Notes: generated by a model not told the origin, from the sequence alone. A DNA stretch of 37,006 nt from Chloroflexota bacterium (GCA_022824545.1 JAJDZR010000042.1:1-37006), one strand, 5' to 3'. Shown: positions 23,402-31,656, counted from the first letter of the stretch. Program-made: numbers and translations.

Positions 23402-24376
23402 ATGGCTGGATTGACGGCAGAGCAGAAGCAGCACTACGACGAGCAGGGCTACGTATTCCTGCGCGGCCTCTTCGACCCCGAAGAGTTACAGCCTCTCATC
23501 GCCGAGGTCGAAGCCAAGGTGGACCAGGTTGCCCGCGACTACCACGCCGCCGGGCGGCTGACCTCGCGCTACGAGGAGTATGGGTTCAAGCACCGCCTCC
23601 GCAAGATGGTGGAAGAGTGCGACGACGTGTATCAGGAAATCCCCGGCGGCCAGTTCTGCGGGCCGGCGCTCTTCGAAATCCTCCGTCACCCCAAGCTGGT
23701 GGACATCGCCGAATCAATCGTCGGGCCGGAGGTCCACTGCGAGGGGCGCCATCGGCTGCGTCCCAAGCTGCCCCAATACGGCCCGGCGGACTTCCGCTGG
23801 CACGAGGACACGCGCTACGGCATCCAGCGAATCACCTACAGCCAGCAGCAGTACGGCCTCGGGGCACATGACCCCGGCCAAGGCGACACCTTTATCTCCC
23901 GCATCGTACCCGCGCCCACGATGCCCGAACCGGGCTTCTGGATTCCCCTAGTGGACGTGGACGAGGAGAACGGCTGCCTCCACCTGATGCCCGGCGGTCA
24001 TCGTCATACCGTCCCTTACACCGAGCAGTGGCGTCCCAGCCAGTTTATGCCCCAGCTTGACGGCCTTGACGACGTGGCATTCCCGATGCAGGTTGGCGAT
24101 GCCCTCCTGATCCACCAGCACCTCCCGCACGTCTCGCCGCCCAATCGGTCCGACCACGTCCGCTGGAGCGAGGACATTCGCTATCAGGACGCCCGCCTGC
24201 CGATCAAGTCGCAGCGCGAGCCGGGCTTCTTGGCGAAGAGCCAGGAGCGGCCCGACGACATCGTGACCACCTGGGACGAGTACCGGCGTATCCGCGAGGC
24301 CGCGGCGGCCTACCAGCAGGCGACCAGGGAAGCCGCCGAGGCATTCCGCGAGACCACGGGCATGGCCCTCTTCTAG
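23402..24376 (+). CDS. Phytanoyl-CoA dioxygenase (PhyH) family protein
   Basis: An Fe(II)/2-oxoglutarate-dependent oxygenase of 324 residues. The facial triad begins with His134-x-Asp136 in FRWHEDTRY, and a distal His occurs in IHQHLPHVSPPNRSDHVRW with an Arg that can bind 2-oxoglutarate. The N-terminal LTAEQKQHYDEQGYVFLRGLF opening is typical of PhyH proteins. The C-terminus is longer than in minimal members. The ATG 23402 follows AAAGGAG. It differs clearly from the second PhyH-like gene at 34217. Substrate unknown; it could hydroxylate a small natural product or fatty acid. Confidence 0.85.
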   Translation: MAGLTAEQKQHYDEQGYVFLRGLFDPEELQPLIAEVEAKVDQVARDYHAAGRLTSRYEEYGFKHRLRKMVEECDDVYQEIPGGQFCGPALFEILRHPKLVDIAESIVGPEVHCEGRHRLRPKLPQYGPADFRWHEDTRYGIQRITYSQQQYGLGAHDPGQGDTFISRIVPAPTMPEPGFWIPLVDVDEENGCLHLMPGGHRHTVPYTEQWRPSQFMPQLDGLDDVAFPMQVGDALLIHQHLPHVSPPNRSDHVRWSEDIRYQDARLPIKSQREPGFLAKSQERPDDIVTTWDEYRRIREAAAAYQQATREAAEAFRETTGMALF

Positions 24377-24397
24377 CGTCGGTGCCGCAGGACGGTC

Positions 24398-24447
24398 CAT
24401 CCCCTCCCCTGGAGCTTGCTCCGGGGGAGGGCTAGGGAGGGGGCCAG
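24398..24447. repeat. Palindromic repeat, CCCTCCCCTGGAGC type
   Basis: Nearly identical to the copy at 7198-7250, with GGAGCTTGCTCC at its core and a tail GGGCTAGGGAGGGGG. It lies between convergent genes and may help end transcription from both sides. Confidence 0.75.
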
Positions 24448-24469
24448 GAGCTAAGGGAGCGGCCAGCGC

Positions 24470-25978
24470 CTAGAGCTTGAATATCCGGCTGGCATTGGCG
24501 TGTAGCACCTGCTCGCGCTCCTCCGGTGACAGCGCGAGATCGTAGTAGACGCCGATCTGCTTGCCGATGTCGCAGAGGTCGGCGTCGCTGCCGAACATCA
24601 CCCGCCGCGGTCCCAGCACGTCCAGCGCCTGCCGGATGTCCTGCGGGCGGCCACCGGAGCCGCCGTACTCGAAGTAGATGTTCGGTACATCGGCCACGAC
24701 CTCTGCCATCCGACCGTTTCCGCCGTGCGCCTTGATGATGCTCCAGTCGGGATACTCCACCGCCAGTTCGCGCAGCGCCCGCAGTGCGCCCACCGGGTCG
24801 CCCTCTTCCACGTGGATTTTCAGCGGCCTGCCGCGCTCCGCCACCGCTCGGAGCATCGCTTGCCCACTGCTCGAACGAGTCGTGTCCTGCGAGTAGTACA
24901 TGTGGAGCTTCGTGCCGACGAAGTTGGGGAGCGCATAGTACCGATCAAGTTCTCGGCACGATTGCTCCAGGAAGTTGGGATTGACCACCACGTATCCCAA
25001 CAGTTCCGGGTGTCCGGCAATGGCCTCCGCGAGCCACCGATTGCCGCCGCAGAGGTCGTACATGATGGCCTGGGCCGAGGAAATGACCGCCTTGTCCACC
25101 CCGGCCTGGCGCATCAGCGCCAACAGTCCGGCAGCGCCACCGTCGGGCAGCGCGAATGGCCACCGTCCGAGATGGCAATGCACGTCAATGATCGGGCCGG
25201 GCAAGCGCACCATCTCTGCCGACGCCAGCCGCGGCCGCTCGGCGGCCAGCGCCGGATCGAGCCGGAAAAGTCGCAGGGCGTTCTGCCCCAAGATGGCCGC
25301 CTTCTCCTCTTCCGTAATATCCGCTTCCAGCACCTCGTTGAGCGCCCGCTGGACCGAATACTCCGGCGCCGCGGACCCGTAGAGCAGCCGGTGAGCACCG
25401 ATCTCACCCACCATAATGTCCACCGCCCGCGGCGAGGACAGGTAGTTGGTCTCGATATAGAGGTGCGGATAGCGTCGCGCAGCGGCGATCACCTCGCCCA
25501 TGTTGGCGTAGAACGTGTCGGTCAGGATCACCGGCAGCCCGTACTCGGCGGTGGCTTGGGCAATGGCCGTGGGTGCCCCCGCCGCCCCGCGCCCGGAGAG
25601 CATCACCACCGCGCCCGTCCCGACCAGCTTGGCCACTAGATCGGCAAAGGGCGTACTGGAGATCGTCCAGCGCTGCAACTCCGGGTAGAGGCGGAATAGC
25701 CGCACCCCGGCCTGCAAGCACCGCTCGACCTCCGCCTCCCAGTCCAGGTAGCGCCGCGGGTCCAGCGTGGCCGTTGGCAGCAGCCAGGGAGAACGTTCGG
25801 TCGCCTGGAGCGTTTCGCGGTTCCCGGCTTCGTGGTCGTAGCTGACGCCGCGCAGCGAGCCGGTGAAGGCCATAGCGATCCGGTGGCTATCCAGCTCCTG
25901 CACCAACCTGGGCAGCGACAGATCGAGGTTCCCGCCGGCCTGCATCCCGAAGTGGGTGTTCACGTCTATCACCAGCAC
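24470..25978 (-). CDS. Double amidohydrolase-2 domain protein with a degenerate first domain
   Basis: The 502-residue protein is two amidohydrolase-2-type TIM barrels in tandem. Domain 2 (about 262-502) keeps the expected metal residues: His267-x-His269 in IIDVHCHLG, His389 (LKIHVEEG), His418 (IIKAHGG) and Asp465 (MFGSDADL). Domain 1 (about 1-245) has the same frame, starting VIDVNTHF and closing LLYGSAAPEY...ILGQNALRLF. But HxH is NTH, the GSD becomes GSA, and the middle His positions are SGRG and TDTF. It therefore probably cannot hold the metal. The start is GTG at 25978, with GAGGAG upstream and a 7-base gap. The aminotransferase gene lies upstream on the same strand. Substrate unknown. 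Confidence 0.8.
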   Translation of the reverse strand: MLVIDVNTHFGMQAGGNLDLSLPRLVQELDSHRIAMAFTGSLRGVSYDHEAGNRETLQATERSPWLLPTATLDPRRYLDWEAEVERCLQAGVRLFRLYPELQRWTISSTPFADLVAKLVGTGAVVMLSGRGAAGAPTAIAQATAEYGLPVILTDTFYANMGEVIAAARRYPHLYIETNYLSSPRAVDIMVGEIGAHRLLYGSAAPEYSVQRALNEVLEADITEEEKAAILGQNALRLFRLDPALAAERPRLASAEMVRLPGPIIDVHCHLGRWPFALPDGGAAGLLALMRQAGVDKAVISSAQAIMYDLCGGNRWLAEAIAGHPELLGYVVVNPNFLEQSCRELDRYYALPNFVGTKLHMYYSQDTTRSSSGQAMLRAVAERGRPLKIHVEEGDPVGALRALRELAVEYPDWSIIKAHGGNGRMAEVVADVPNIYFEYGGSGGRPQDIRQALDVLGPRRVMFGSDADLCDIGKQIGVYYDLALSPEEREQVLHANASRIFKL

Positions 25979-25997
25979 GGCAACGTCTCCTCGTGTT

Positions 25998-26060
25998 AGC
26001 TGACGGCTGATAGCTGACGGCTGATAGCTGACGGCTGATAGCTAATCGCTGATAGCTAAC
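25998..26060. repeat. 14-base tandem repeat, four units
   Basis: AGCTGACGGCTGAT is repeated exactly at 25998, 26012 and 26026, with a fourth variant unit (AGCTAATCGCTGAT) at 26040. A final AGCTAAC overlaps the 3' end of the aminotransferase gene and supplies its stop (CTA on this strand at 26056-26058). It is the same family as at 147-190. No spacers, so not a CRISPR array. Confidence 0.8.
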
Positions 26061-27294
26061 TGCGATAGTGCGCCACCACCTTCCGCACCGCTTGGGCAAT
26101 GTCCTCCACGTCCTCTTGCGTGTGGAACGGACTGATGGGCAGGCCAAACCCGCGCCCCATCAGCTCCTCGCCGTTCGGGCACTGCACCAGCCGGTAGTCC
26201 ACGGGTCGCTCGCGCCCATAGTCGAACGGAAAGCGGCTGGCGCCATAGCAATTCGGCTCGGCGAGGAACGGATTGCGGTACAGCGGCCCTTCCTGCCCCG
26301 ACCCGATGTACGGTCCGGCGGCCTGCACCCCCTCCGCACTCACCGCCGCGGCAAACTCATCGGCCGAGCAGCCGAGGCGCTCGCTGTCGAGCGTGAAACG
26401 CAAGCCCCAGTAGGTATGCCGGTCGCCCGGCCGCACGCGCTGCGGGGTGACCTCATCAATATCGGCGAGGTGCTCGAATAGCTGGTGGGCGGCATTGATC
26501 TTGCCCGCGATATAGCCGTCCACCTTCTCCAGCTGCACCCGCAGCACGGCCGCCATCATCGCGTTCAGCTTGTAGTTCGGCGCTAGGAAGTAGTTGGCGT
26601 AGGGCCGGCCCGCGTAGGGGCCGGGGTCGCGCGGTAACGCAGCGTCCGAGAAAAGAAGCGCCCGCTCCCACAACACCTCGTTGTCGGTCAGCACCGCGCC
26701 CCCACCCCCGGCCGACAGGTGCTTGCCACCAAAGCTGAACCCGGCAATATCGCCCATGCTGCCGACGACCTGGCCCTGGTAGCGGGCAAAGTGGGCCTGA
26801 GCGCAGTCCTCGATAAGGAACAGATCGTGCCGCCGGGCAATCTCCTGTAGCGCGTCCATGTCGCAGGGATTACCGAAGAGATGCACCGCGATGATCGCCC
26901 GGGTTCGCGGCCCGATCTTCGCCTCGACATCCTGGGGATCGAGGGTGAACGTGTCGTCAACGTCGGCAAAGATCGGCACGCAGTTGTGCAGCAAAGCACC
27001 GATTATGCTGCCGCCGGCAGTCCAGGGCGTGACGATGATCTCGTCGCCCGGATCGGGGTTGATCGCCCCGACGCAGACGTGCATGGCCGAGGTGCCTGAG
27101 TTGACCCCGATGGCGTGCTTTACGCCGTGCCGCGCGGCGAACTCCCGCTCGAACTCCCGGCCCGGATGCCGGTTGAAGCCCGAGCGCAACACGTCGCCGA
27201 CGGCGGCAATATCCTCGTCGCCAAACTCGTGCGACGGTCCGAACGGCGCCGCCCGTATCGGTGTCCCACCCTCGATAGCCAATTTCCCATCCAT
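26056..27294 (-). CDS. DegT/DnrJ/EryC1/StrS-family aminotransferase
   Basis: This PLP enzyme of 412 residues transaminates keto-sugars or related cyclic ketones in nucleotide-sugar or natural-product pathways. The Schiff-base lysine is Lys191 in GFSFGGKHLSAGGGGAVLTD. The cofactor-binding Asp163 is in IEDCAQAH, and NSGTSAMHV gives the phosphate loop. A few family members with a changed Lys act as dehydratases, but here Lys is present. The ATG at 27294 follows GAGGAGGCAGTG, so a start 12 codons upstream is rejected. It ends inside a 14-base repeat. It lies upstream of the amidohydrolase gene, on the same strand. Confidence 0.85.
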   Translation of the reverse strand: MDGKLAIEGGTPIRAAPFGPSHEFGDEDIAAVGDVLRSGFNRHPGREFEREFAARHGVKHAIGVNSGTSAMHVCVGAINPDPGDEIIVTPWTAGGSIIGALLHNCVPIFADVDDTFTLDPQDVEAKIGPRTRAIIAVHLFGNPCDMDALQEIARRHDLFLIEDCAQAHFARYQGQVVGSMGDIAGFSFGGKHLSAGGGGAVLTDNEVLWERALLFSDAALPRDPGPYAGRPYANYFLAPNYKLNAMMAAVLRVQLEKVDGYIAGKINAAHQLFEHLADIDEVTPQRVRPGDRHTYWGLRFTLDSERLGCSADEFAAAVSAEGVQAAGPYIGSGQEGPLYRNPFLAEPNCYGASRFPFDYGRERPVDYRLVQCPNGEELMGRGFGLPISPFHTQEDVEDIAQAVRKVVAHYRS

Positions 27295-27321
27295 CACTGC
27301 CTCCTCGTTAGCTAGTGTCCT

Positions 27322-27409
27322 GGCCCCCACCCTAGCCCTCCCCCGGAGTCAACTCCAGGGGAGGGAAGCGACCGTCCCCCCGTCGCAACGGGGGGACCAT
27401 AGGGGGACC
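27322..27409. repeat. Two joined palindromes (CCCTCCCCC/GGGGAGGG type and CCCCCGTCGC type)
   Basis: The first part (27322-27369) is the reverse orientation of the 7198 and 24398 repeats, with core CCGGAGTCAACTCCAGG. The second (27373-27407) is the GTCCCCCCGTCGCAACGGGG hairpin followed by ACCATAGGGGG. Together they fill the gap between the MDR dehydrogenase and aminotransferase genes. Confidence 0.75.
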
Positions 27410-27435
27410 GGCTTCTAACCACCCGCCCTCCACCA

Positions 27436-28404
27436 CTAACCAGCCCCCCAGTCGAAGATGACCCCCAGTAAGTCGCCGGGGCTGTCCCGCATGATGTCAT
27501 AGATGCGCGGCGCCTCCGTCACCGGCAGGCGATGGCTCACGATTGGCTCGATCCTGATCGTGCCCAGCCGGATGAAGTGCAACAGCAGTTGCAGGTCCTC
27601 GACAGTAAAGTGCGAGGATGATTCGATAGAGGCGCTCAGGCTATGGATCATGCCATGGTAGAAGGTGGCCTCTTGCCGCACGGCTAAGGCGCCGACGACG
27701 CCGTTCCGGGCGAGCAGCCGGTCCCGGTGAATGTCCAAGAAGAAAGACGGCACGCCGCAGGCGTCTACAATGCGGTCATACGGTCCGCCCTGCTTGAGGA
27801 GTTCCGGACCGTCCGGTGTAGCAACGTTGATAACCCGGTGCGCCCCCAGCTGCTGGGCAATATCCAGACGCCGCTGGTTGACATCCGTCACCGTGACGTA
27901 GGCGCCGAACGCTCGCGCCGCCTGGGCCACGGCTTGACCGGCCGGTCCCAGGCCGGCCACCCAGACTTGCTGTCCCGGCCCAATACGGATACGCCGCGAG
28001 TGCCGCATACCCACACCGGTAATGCCCAGCAGCGCACACCACTCATGCTCGATGTCGGCCGGCAGCTTGACACAGAGCCGCGCCCGTTCGTTGCTCGCTG
28101 CCAGGTCAATGCAATGCCAGGAACGGTGGCCGCCATGATTCCCGATAAAGACCGTGTCGCCCGCAGCGAAACCCTCCACCTCGCCACCAGCCTCTTGCAC
28201 GACGCTCACATGCTGATAGCCGAAGCGGAAGGGATACCGCACGTGCCCGGAGTCGTTCATCAGGACGTGCCGCTCGGTGCCGTTCGTCACACCGGAGTAG
28301 CGCGTGCGCGTGAGCAGTTCCGTCGGACCGGGCGCCGGCGGCGGCCCCAGGTCGCAGAACCCCGCGGCGCCGCGGGCCTTGAACTCCAGGCCGATATTCC
28401 CCAT
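27436..28404 (-). CDS. MDR-superfamily alcohol dehydrogenase-like protein
   Basis: The 322-residue protein has the medium-chain dehydrogenase layout. A GroES-like N-terminal half contains SGVTNGTERHVLM, GYQHVSVVQEAGG and a GDTVFIGNHGGH segment. A Rossmann half has VAGLGPAGQAVAQAARAFGA. The GVTNGTE...GY opening resembles the branch of zinc-binding-type dehydrogenases related to BchC, in which the classical zinc Cys is absent. The chosen ATG 28404 follows GGGAGGTT; 48 upstream in-frame codons overlap a repeat and are rejected. It is co-directional with the Gfo/Idh-type gene upstream, but repeats fill the gap between them. Confidence 0.8.
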   Translation of the reverse strand: MGNIGLEFKARGAAGFCDLGPPPAPGPTELLTRTRYSGVTNGTERHVLMNDSGHVRYPFRFGYQHVSVVQEAGGEVEGFAAGDTVFIGNHGGHRSWHCIDLAASNERARLCVKLPADIEHEWCALLGITGVGMRHSRRIRIGPGQQVWVAGLGPAGQAVAQAARAFGAYVTVTDVNQRRLDIAQQLGAHRVINVATPDGPELLKQGGPYDRIVDACGVPSFFLDIHRDRLLARNGVVGALAVRQEATFYHGMIHSLSASIESSSHFTVEDLQLLLHFIRLGTIRIEPIVSHRLPVTEAPRIYDIMRDSPGDLLGVIFDWGAG

Positions 28405-28470
28405 CGGTCGCAACCTCCCTCGCAGCGCCGGTATTCGGGCAGCACGGCCGCCGCGCCCCCTATGGTCCAT

Positions 28471-28617
28471 CACAGGGGTAGTTTTTTCGTGTAGGGGCGC
28501 GATGAATCGCGCCCACGCCCTCGTCATTCCCGCCCAGCCCCTCGTCATTGCGGCGTAGGCCGCAATCCACCCCCTCTCTATCGCTCCGCGGTGGAGAGGG
28601 AGCCGGGGGGGTGAGGC
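28471..28617. repeat. Repeat cluster: half nested palindrome, ATTGCGGC hairpin, CCCTCTC palindrome
   Basis: About 28471-28520 repeats the left arm (GGGGTAGTTTTTTCGTGTAG) and inner palindrome (GGGCGCGATGAATCGCGCCC) of the element at 14401-14470. The hairpin ATTGCGGC-GTAG-GCCGCAAT (28547-28566) is a compensated variant of the ATTCCC hairpin. A CCCTCTCTATCGC palindrome follows at 28566-28617. Confidence 0.7.
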
Positions 28618-28628
28618 ACAGACACACC

Positions 28629-29657
28629 TTACCCCGTCATCTCCACGGGTTGCCCGGTGGCGATGGACTCGAACACGGCATCAATGACGCGCATCTGCGC
28701 GATGCTGTTCTCCGGAGGGATACGGTGCGGCTGGCCGGTGTCGAGACACTCGCATAGGTGGCGCAGTTGGTTCGTGATCTGGTGCTGCGGGGCAAAGCTG
28801 ATCGTCTCTACACCTTCCGCCGTGTGGTGCTCCAACGCCACCGCCTGCCGCTCATTGTTCCACGCCAGCCCCGCGCGGAGTAGCCCCTGCGTACCGCTGA
28901 CCTCGACCTCCTGCGACGGCCACTGGCTGAACCCCACTGTGAACTGCGCGGTCCGCTCACCAGGGAAAAGCAGCGTCACGGTCGCAGCCTCCTCAACCTC
29001 CACGCCGGCACGCGCCGTCGCGAACACGCGGGTCGGCTCGGCGTCCAGGATGTAACGGGCATGGTGAATGGTGTAGCAGCCCAGGTCGAATATACTCCCC
29101 CCGCCTTGGGCACGGTTGAACCGCCAGTTAAGCTCGGGCTTGCGCCTCGCAGCCATGATCCCGGTGCAGAAGGTGCTGCGAACGGTCCGCACCTCGCCAA
29201 TCGTCCCGGCGTCTACCAACTCCTTCGTCTTCAAGTGCAGCGGATGGTGGCGAAACTTGAACGCCTCCGCGAGCAAGACCCCGTGCTCCCGGGCGGTAGC
29301 GACCATCTGCTCGGCTTCCGCTGCATTCGCGGCAAAGGGCTTCTCGCACAGGATCGCTCGCACGCGCCGGGACCGCGCCAGCCGAATCGTCGTGTCGGCA
29401 TGGGCTGTGCCCCAGGTGCAGACAATGGCCACGTCCAGGCTCTCCGCGGCCAGCATCTCGTCCAAGTCCAAATACCGGCGCGGCACGGAGAACTGATCCC
29501 CGTAGCGGTGCAGCGCCGCCTCCGAGACGTCGCAGATCGCGCAGAGGTCCACGTCATCCAGCGCTTGGCAGGCGAGACCATGCGCGCGAGCAATGCCACC
29601 GGTGCCGACGATACCTACCCGGTAGGTGGGCCGTTCCCCCGAACTCTCCACATCCAT
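28629..29657 (-). CDS. Gfo/Idh/MocA-family NAD(P)-dependent oxidoreductase
   Basis: This 342-residue protein resembles inositol dehydrogenase/glucose-fructose oxidoreductases. The Rossmann motif VGTGGIA is at 17-23, and EKP at 105-107 (ILCEKPFAA) bears the conserved catalytic-site Lys. Later GGGSIFDLGCYTIHHARYIL supplies the family's D-x2-x-Y-x2-H-like site (Asp and His). The ATG 29657 follows GGGAGGTGGCG; much longer upstream open frame reads through an intergenic terminator-like hairpin and the divergent gene and is rejected. Neighbouring MDR dehydrogenase and DegT-type aminotransferase genes suggest sugar or cyclitol conversion, but the substrate is unknown. Confidence 0.88.
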   Translation of the reverse strand: MDVESSGERPTYRVGIVGTGGIARAHGLACQALDDVDLCAICDVSEAALHRYGDQFSVPRRYLDLDEMLAAESLDVAIVCTWGTAHADTTIRLARSRRVRAILCEKPFAANAAEAEQMVATAREHGVLLAEAFKFRHHPLHLKTKELVDAGTIGEVRTVRSTFCTGIMAARRKPELNWRFNRAQGGGSIFDLGCYTIHHARYILDAEPTRVFATARAGVEVEEAATVTLLFPGERTAQFTVGFSQWPSQEVEVSGTQGLLRAGLAWNNERQAVALEHHTAEGVETISFAPQHQITNQLRHLCECLDTGQPHRIPPENSIAQMRVIDAVFESIATGQPVEMTG

Positions 29658-29700
29658 CGCCACCTCCCTGGAGTCGTCAACTTGGAGTAGGTTATACCAA

Positions 29701-29730
29701 GTCGGGTGCGAGGCACCCGACCCTTTTTGG
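29701..29730 (+). terminator. Terminator-like hairpin between divergent genes
   Basis: GTCGGGTGC (29701-29709) pairs perfectly with GCACCCGAC (29713-29721) across a GAG loop, followed by CCTTTTTGG. In the plus direction this is a textbook intrinsic terminator, yet it lies 50 bases before the thioredoxin-like gene start and no gene reads into it from the left. It may end a leader transcript (attenuation) or be a dispersed repeat. Confidence 0.6.
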
Positions 29731-29780
29731 ACTAGACTAATAGTAGTGGAACGCGGCCCAGCCAATGGAGGATGGCACCG

Positions 29781-30392
29781 ATGGAGAGACACGATTCTCG
29801 GGCGACGGGGCGGCTCCGCCGCCGGGGTGTTGGCGCAATGGTTGCCGCGGTAGCCCTGGCGGTGGCCGGCTGCGATGGTCGGTCGTCCGACGGCGACGCG
29901 GTGCCCACAAGCGCGGCCGGCGGCTCGGCCGCGGGGCAGGAGACGGCACCGGACTTCGCGTTTGTCGCCTATCAGGGTGAAGCAGTGCTCGGTGGGAAGG
30001 AGCTTGCTTTTTCCGGCATCCTCCAGCAGGGCAAGCCGGTCGTGCTCAACTTCTGGGCCGGACTCTGCCCGCCCTGCCGGCTGGAGATGCCGGAAATGCA
30101 GGAGGTCTACGACGAGTACCAGGACCGTATCCTGCTCCTCGGTGTGGACATCGGCCCTTTCGCCGGACTTGGCTCGCGCGACGACGGCCAGGCGCTGCTC
30201 CGGGAGCTTAAGATCACCTACCCCGCCGGCACGACGTTCGATGCCGGGGTCCCGCAAGCCTACAAGCTGCTCGGCCTTCCGGTCACGGTATTCATCACCC
30301 CGGACGGCGCCATCGTCAAGCGATGGACGGGCCTACTGACCAAGGCGAAGCTGATTGAGCTGGTGCAGGAGCTATTGGCCGCCTCCGGCTAA
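29781..30392 (+). CDS. TlpA/ResA-like thioredoxin-fold lipoprotein
   Basis: The 203-residue protein is a membrane-anchored thiol-disulfide oxidoreductase acting outside the cytoplasm. It has a basic start, a hydrophobic stretch and a lipobox ending AVAGC with Cys31. The Trx fold contains FWAGLCPPCRLEMPEM with the redox pair Cys96-x2-Cys99, and LGLPVTVFITPDG around the cis-proline. CPPC is common in the ResA/TlpA group, which reduces apocytochrome c or other exported thiols. The ATG 29781 is chosen because GGAGG (29766-29770) is at a proper distance from it; the ATG at 29772 is too close. The CcdA-like gene follows 21 bases later and probably supplies electrons. Confidence 0.87.
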   Translation: MERHDSRATGRLRRRGVGAMVAAVALAVAGCDGRSSDGDAVPTSAAGGSAAGQETAPDFAFVAYQGEAVLGGKELAFSGILQQGKPVVLNFWAGLCPPCRLEMPEMQEVYDEYQDRILLLGVDIGPFAGLGSRDDGQALLRELKITYPAGTTFDAGVPQAYKLLGLPVTVFITPDGAIVKRWTGLLTKAKLIELVQELLAASG

Positions 30393-30413
30393 TGACGATT
30401 GGAGAGAACCACC

Positions 30414-31253
30414 ATGCTCGATATGGAGCACGGACACAGCGGCGGCAGAGTCAGCCTGCTCTTGTCCTACGTGATTCCCGCGGCCCTGGTGGCGGGCGTC
30501 CTTCTCGCGCTGATCGCCGTACAGAGCCGGGCGGAGGCCTCGACCGCCAATGTCGCGGCGCTGCTGCCCGTCGGCTACGCTTTTGGCGCCGGCATGGTCG
30601 CCAGCGTCAATCCGTGCGGCTTCCTGATGCTTCCCTCCTACCTCGCGTATCACCTCGGCACGGAGGAGACCGGGTTCTACGAGGCAGCCGCGGCCAGACG
30701 GGCCCTCAAGGCCCTCGCGTTGGCCGCCGTCGCTACCGGCGGTTTCGTGGCGATCTTCGCCGCCGCCGGCGCGGTCATCGCGGCCGGCGGCCAGTGGCTG
30801 GTCAACGTTTTCCCCTATGCCGGCGTCGCCATCGGCGCGGCGATGAGTGTGCTCGGCCTCTGGCTGCTCATCACGCGCCGGACCATCGGCATCATGGCCG
30901 CCGGCCGCGTGGGTATCTCACCCCAGCGCAACCTGCGGAACGTCTTCCTGTTCGGCATCGCCTACGCGACCGGCTCACTCAGCTGCACCTTGCCGATCTT
31001 CCTCGTCGTCGTCGGCACCGCGCTGACCGGCCAGGATGCGTTGCACGCCTTGAGCCAGTTCATCGGCTACGCGCTGGGCATGGGAACGATCCTCGTCGCC
31101 GTGACCATCGGCGCGGCGCTGTTTCGCGGGGCCGTGGCCCGGCTGCTCCGCACGGTGGTTCCCTACGTCCACCGCACGAGCGCCCTGTTCCTGCTCGGTG
31201 CCGGCGTGTACCTCCTCTACTACTGGCTGTTCTACGCCAGCGCGTTCTTCTAG
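30414..31253 (+). CDS. CcdA/DsbD-type membrane electron-transfer protein
   Basis: CcdA proteins carry reducing equivalents from cytosolic thioredoxin across the membrane to extracytoplasmic thiol proteins. The 279-residue protein has a first membrane segment (about 15-36) and then the usual six-helix core. The conserved cysteines are Cys68 (ASVNPCGFLMLPSYL) and Cys191 (ATGSLSCTLPIFL), the redox pair of the family. The extra N-terminal helix makes it slightly longer than minimal CcdA. ATG 30414 follows TTGGAGAGA. It is directly downstream of the TlpA-like lipoprotein, which fits a thiol-reducing pair. No cytochrome-c-maturation genes are in the window. Confidence 0.88.
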   Translation: MLDMEHGHSGGRVSLLLSYVIPAALVAGVLLALIAVQSRAEASTANVAALLPVGYAFGAGMVASVNPCGFLMLPSYLAYHLGTEETGFYEAAAARRALKALALAAVATGGFVAIFAAAGAVIAAGGQWLVNVFPYAGVAIGAAMSVLGLWLLITRRTIGIMAAGRVGISPQRNLRNVFLFGIAYATGSLSCTLPIFLVVVGTALTGQDALHALSQFIGYALGMGTILVAVTIGAALFRGAVARLLRTVVPYVHRTSALFLLGAGVYLLYYWLFYASAFF

Positions 31254-31260
31254 GGCACCG

Positions 31261-31342
31261 GCCCCCACCCTCGCCCTCCCCCGTCCCGACAGGGGAGGGA
31301 ATATCTCGTCCCCCCGCCGTAGCGGGGGGACCTATAGGGGGG
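31261..31342. repeat. Two joined palindromes after the CcdA-like gene
   Basis: CCCCCACCCTCGCCCTCCCC with core CCCCGTCCCGACAGGGG (31261-31302) is followed by GTCCCCCCGCCGTAGCGGGG and ACCTATAGGGGGG (31308-31342). It resembles 15938-16020 in the opposite orientation. No gene is seen in 31343-31437. Confidence 0.7.
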
Positions 31343-31437
31343 TGAGAAGCGGTCAGCGCCTGGCCGGCGCATCGGACCTCGCTTTTTCCACTACTCGCTC
31401 GGTACCCTGATGCCGGTAGCAGTCAGGAGGCCCAGCC

Positions 31438-31656
31438 ATGGACACGGATCAGCACGCCGAGGCGGTCGCCGCTATGCTCGCCGATCTCGAGGAAGCCGAA
31501 CACCTGCTCACCGCACTCCACGGCAAGGCGCTGGAGCTTGGTGACGACGAGATCATCGAGTTTCTCGACAGCGAGCTATTCTGGAAGCTCCAAGCCGCCG
31601 GCAACCACTTGCGAGAACGCTTTGGCGTCGAGCAAATCTATGGCGAAGGGGTCTAG
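31438..31656 (+). CDS. Small acidic helical protein, 72 residues
   Basis: I do not recognise it. The protein is acidic and predicted helical from sequence (EAVAAMLADLEEAEHLLTALHGKALELGDDEI), with no Cys or membrane segment. Its helical pattern could be a small structural or regulatory bundle. A good ribosome site CAGGAGG lies eight bases before the ATG, and the 590-residue gene starts 21 bases after its stop, so it is probably the first gene of a pair. Function is unknown. Confidence 0.7.
   Translation: MDTDQHAEAVAAMLADLEEAEHLLTALHGKALELGDDEIIEFLDSELFWKLQAAGNHLRERFGVEQIYGEGV

Noticed and set aside
25998..26060. Direct repeats as a CRISPR array
   Set aside because: Units of 14 bases are tandem without spacers, and no cas genes are present.
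29658..30257. In-frame extension of the Gfo/Idh/MocA gene by 200 codons
   Set aside because: It would run through a terminator-like stem and antisense to the TlpA-like lipoprotein gene; the ATG at 29657 has a strong ribosome site.
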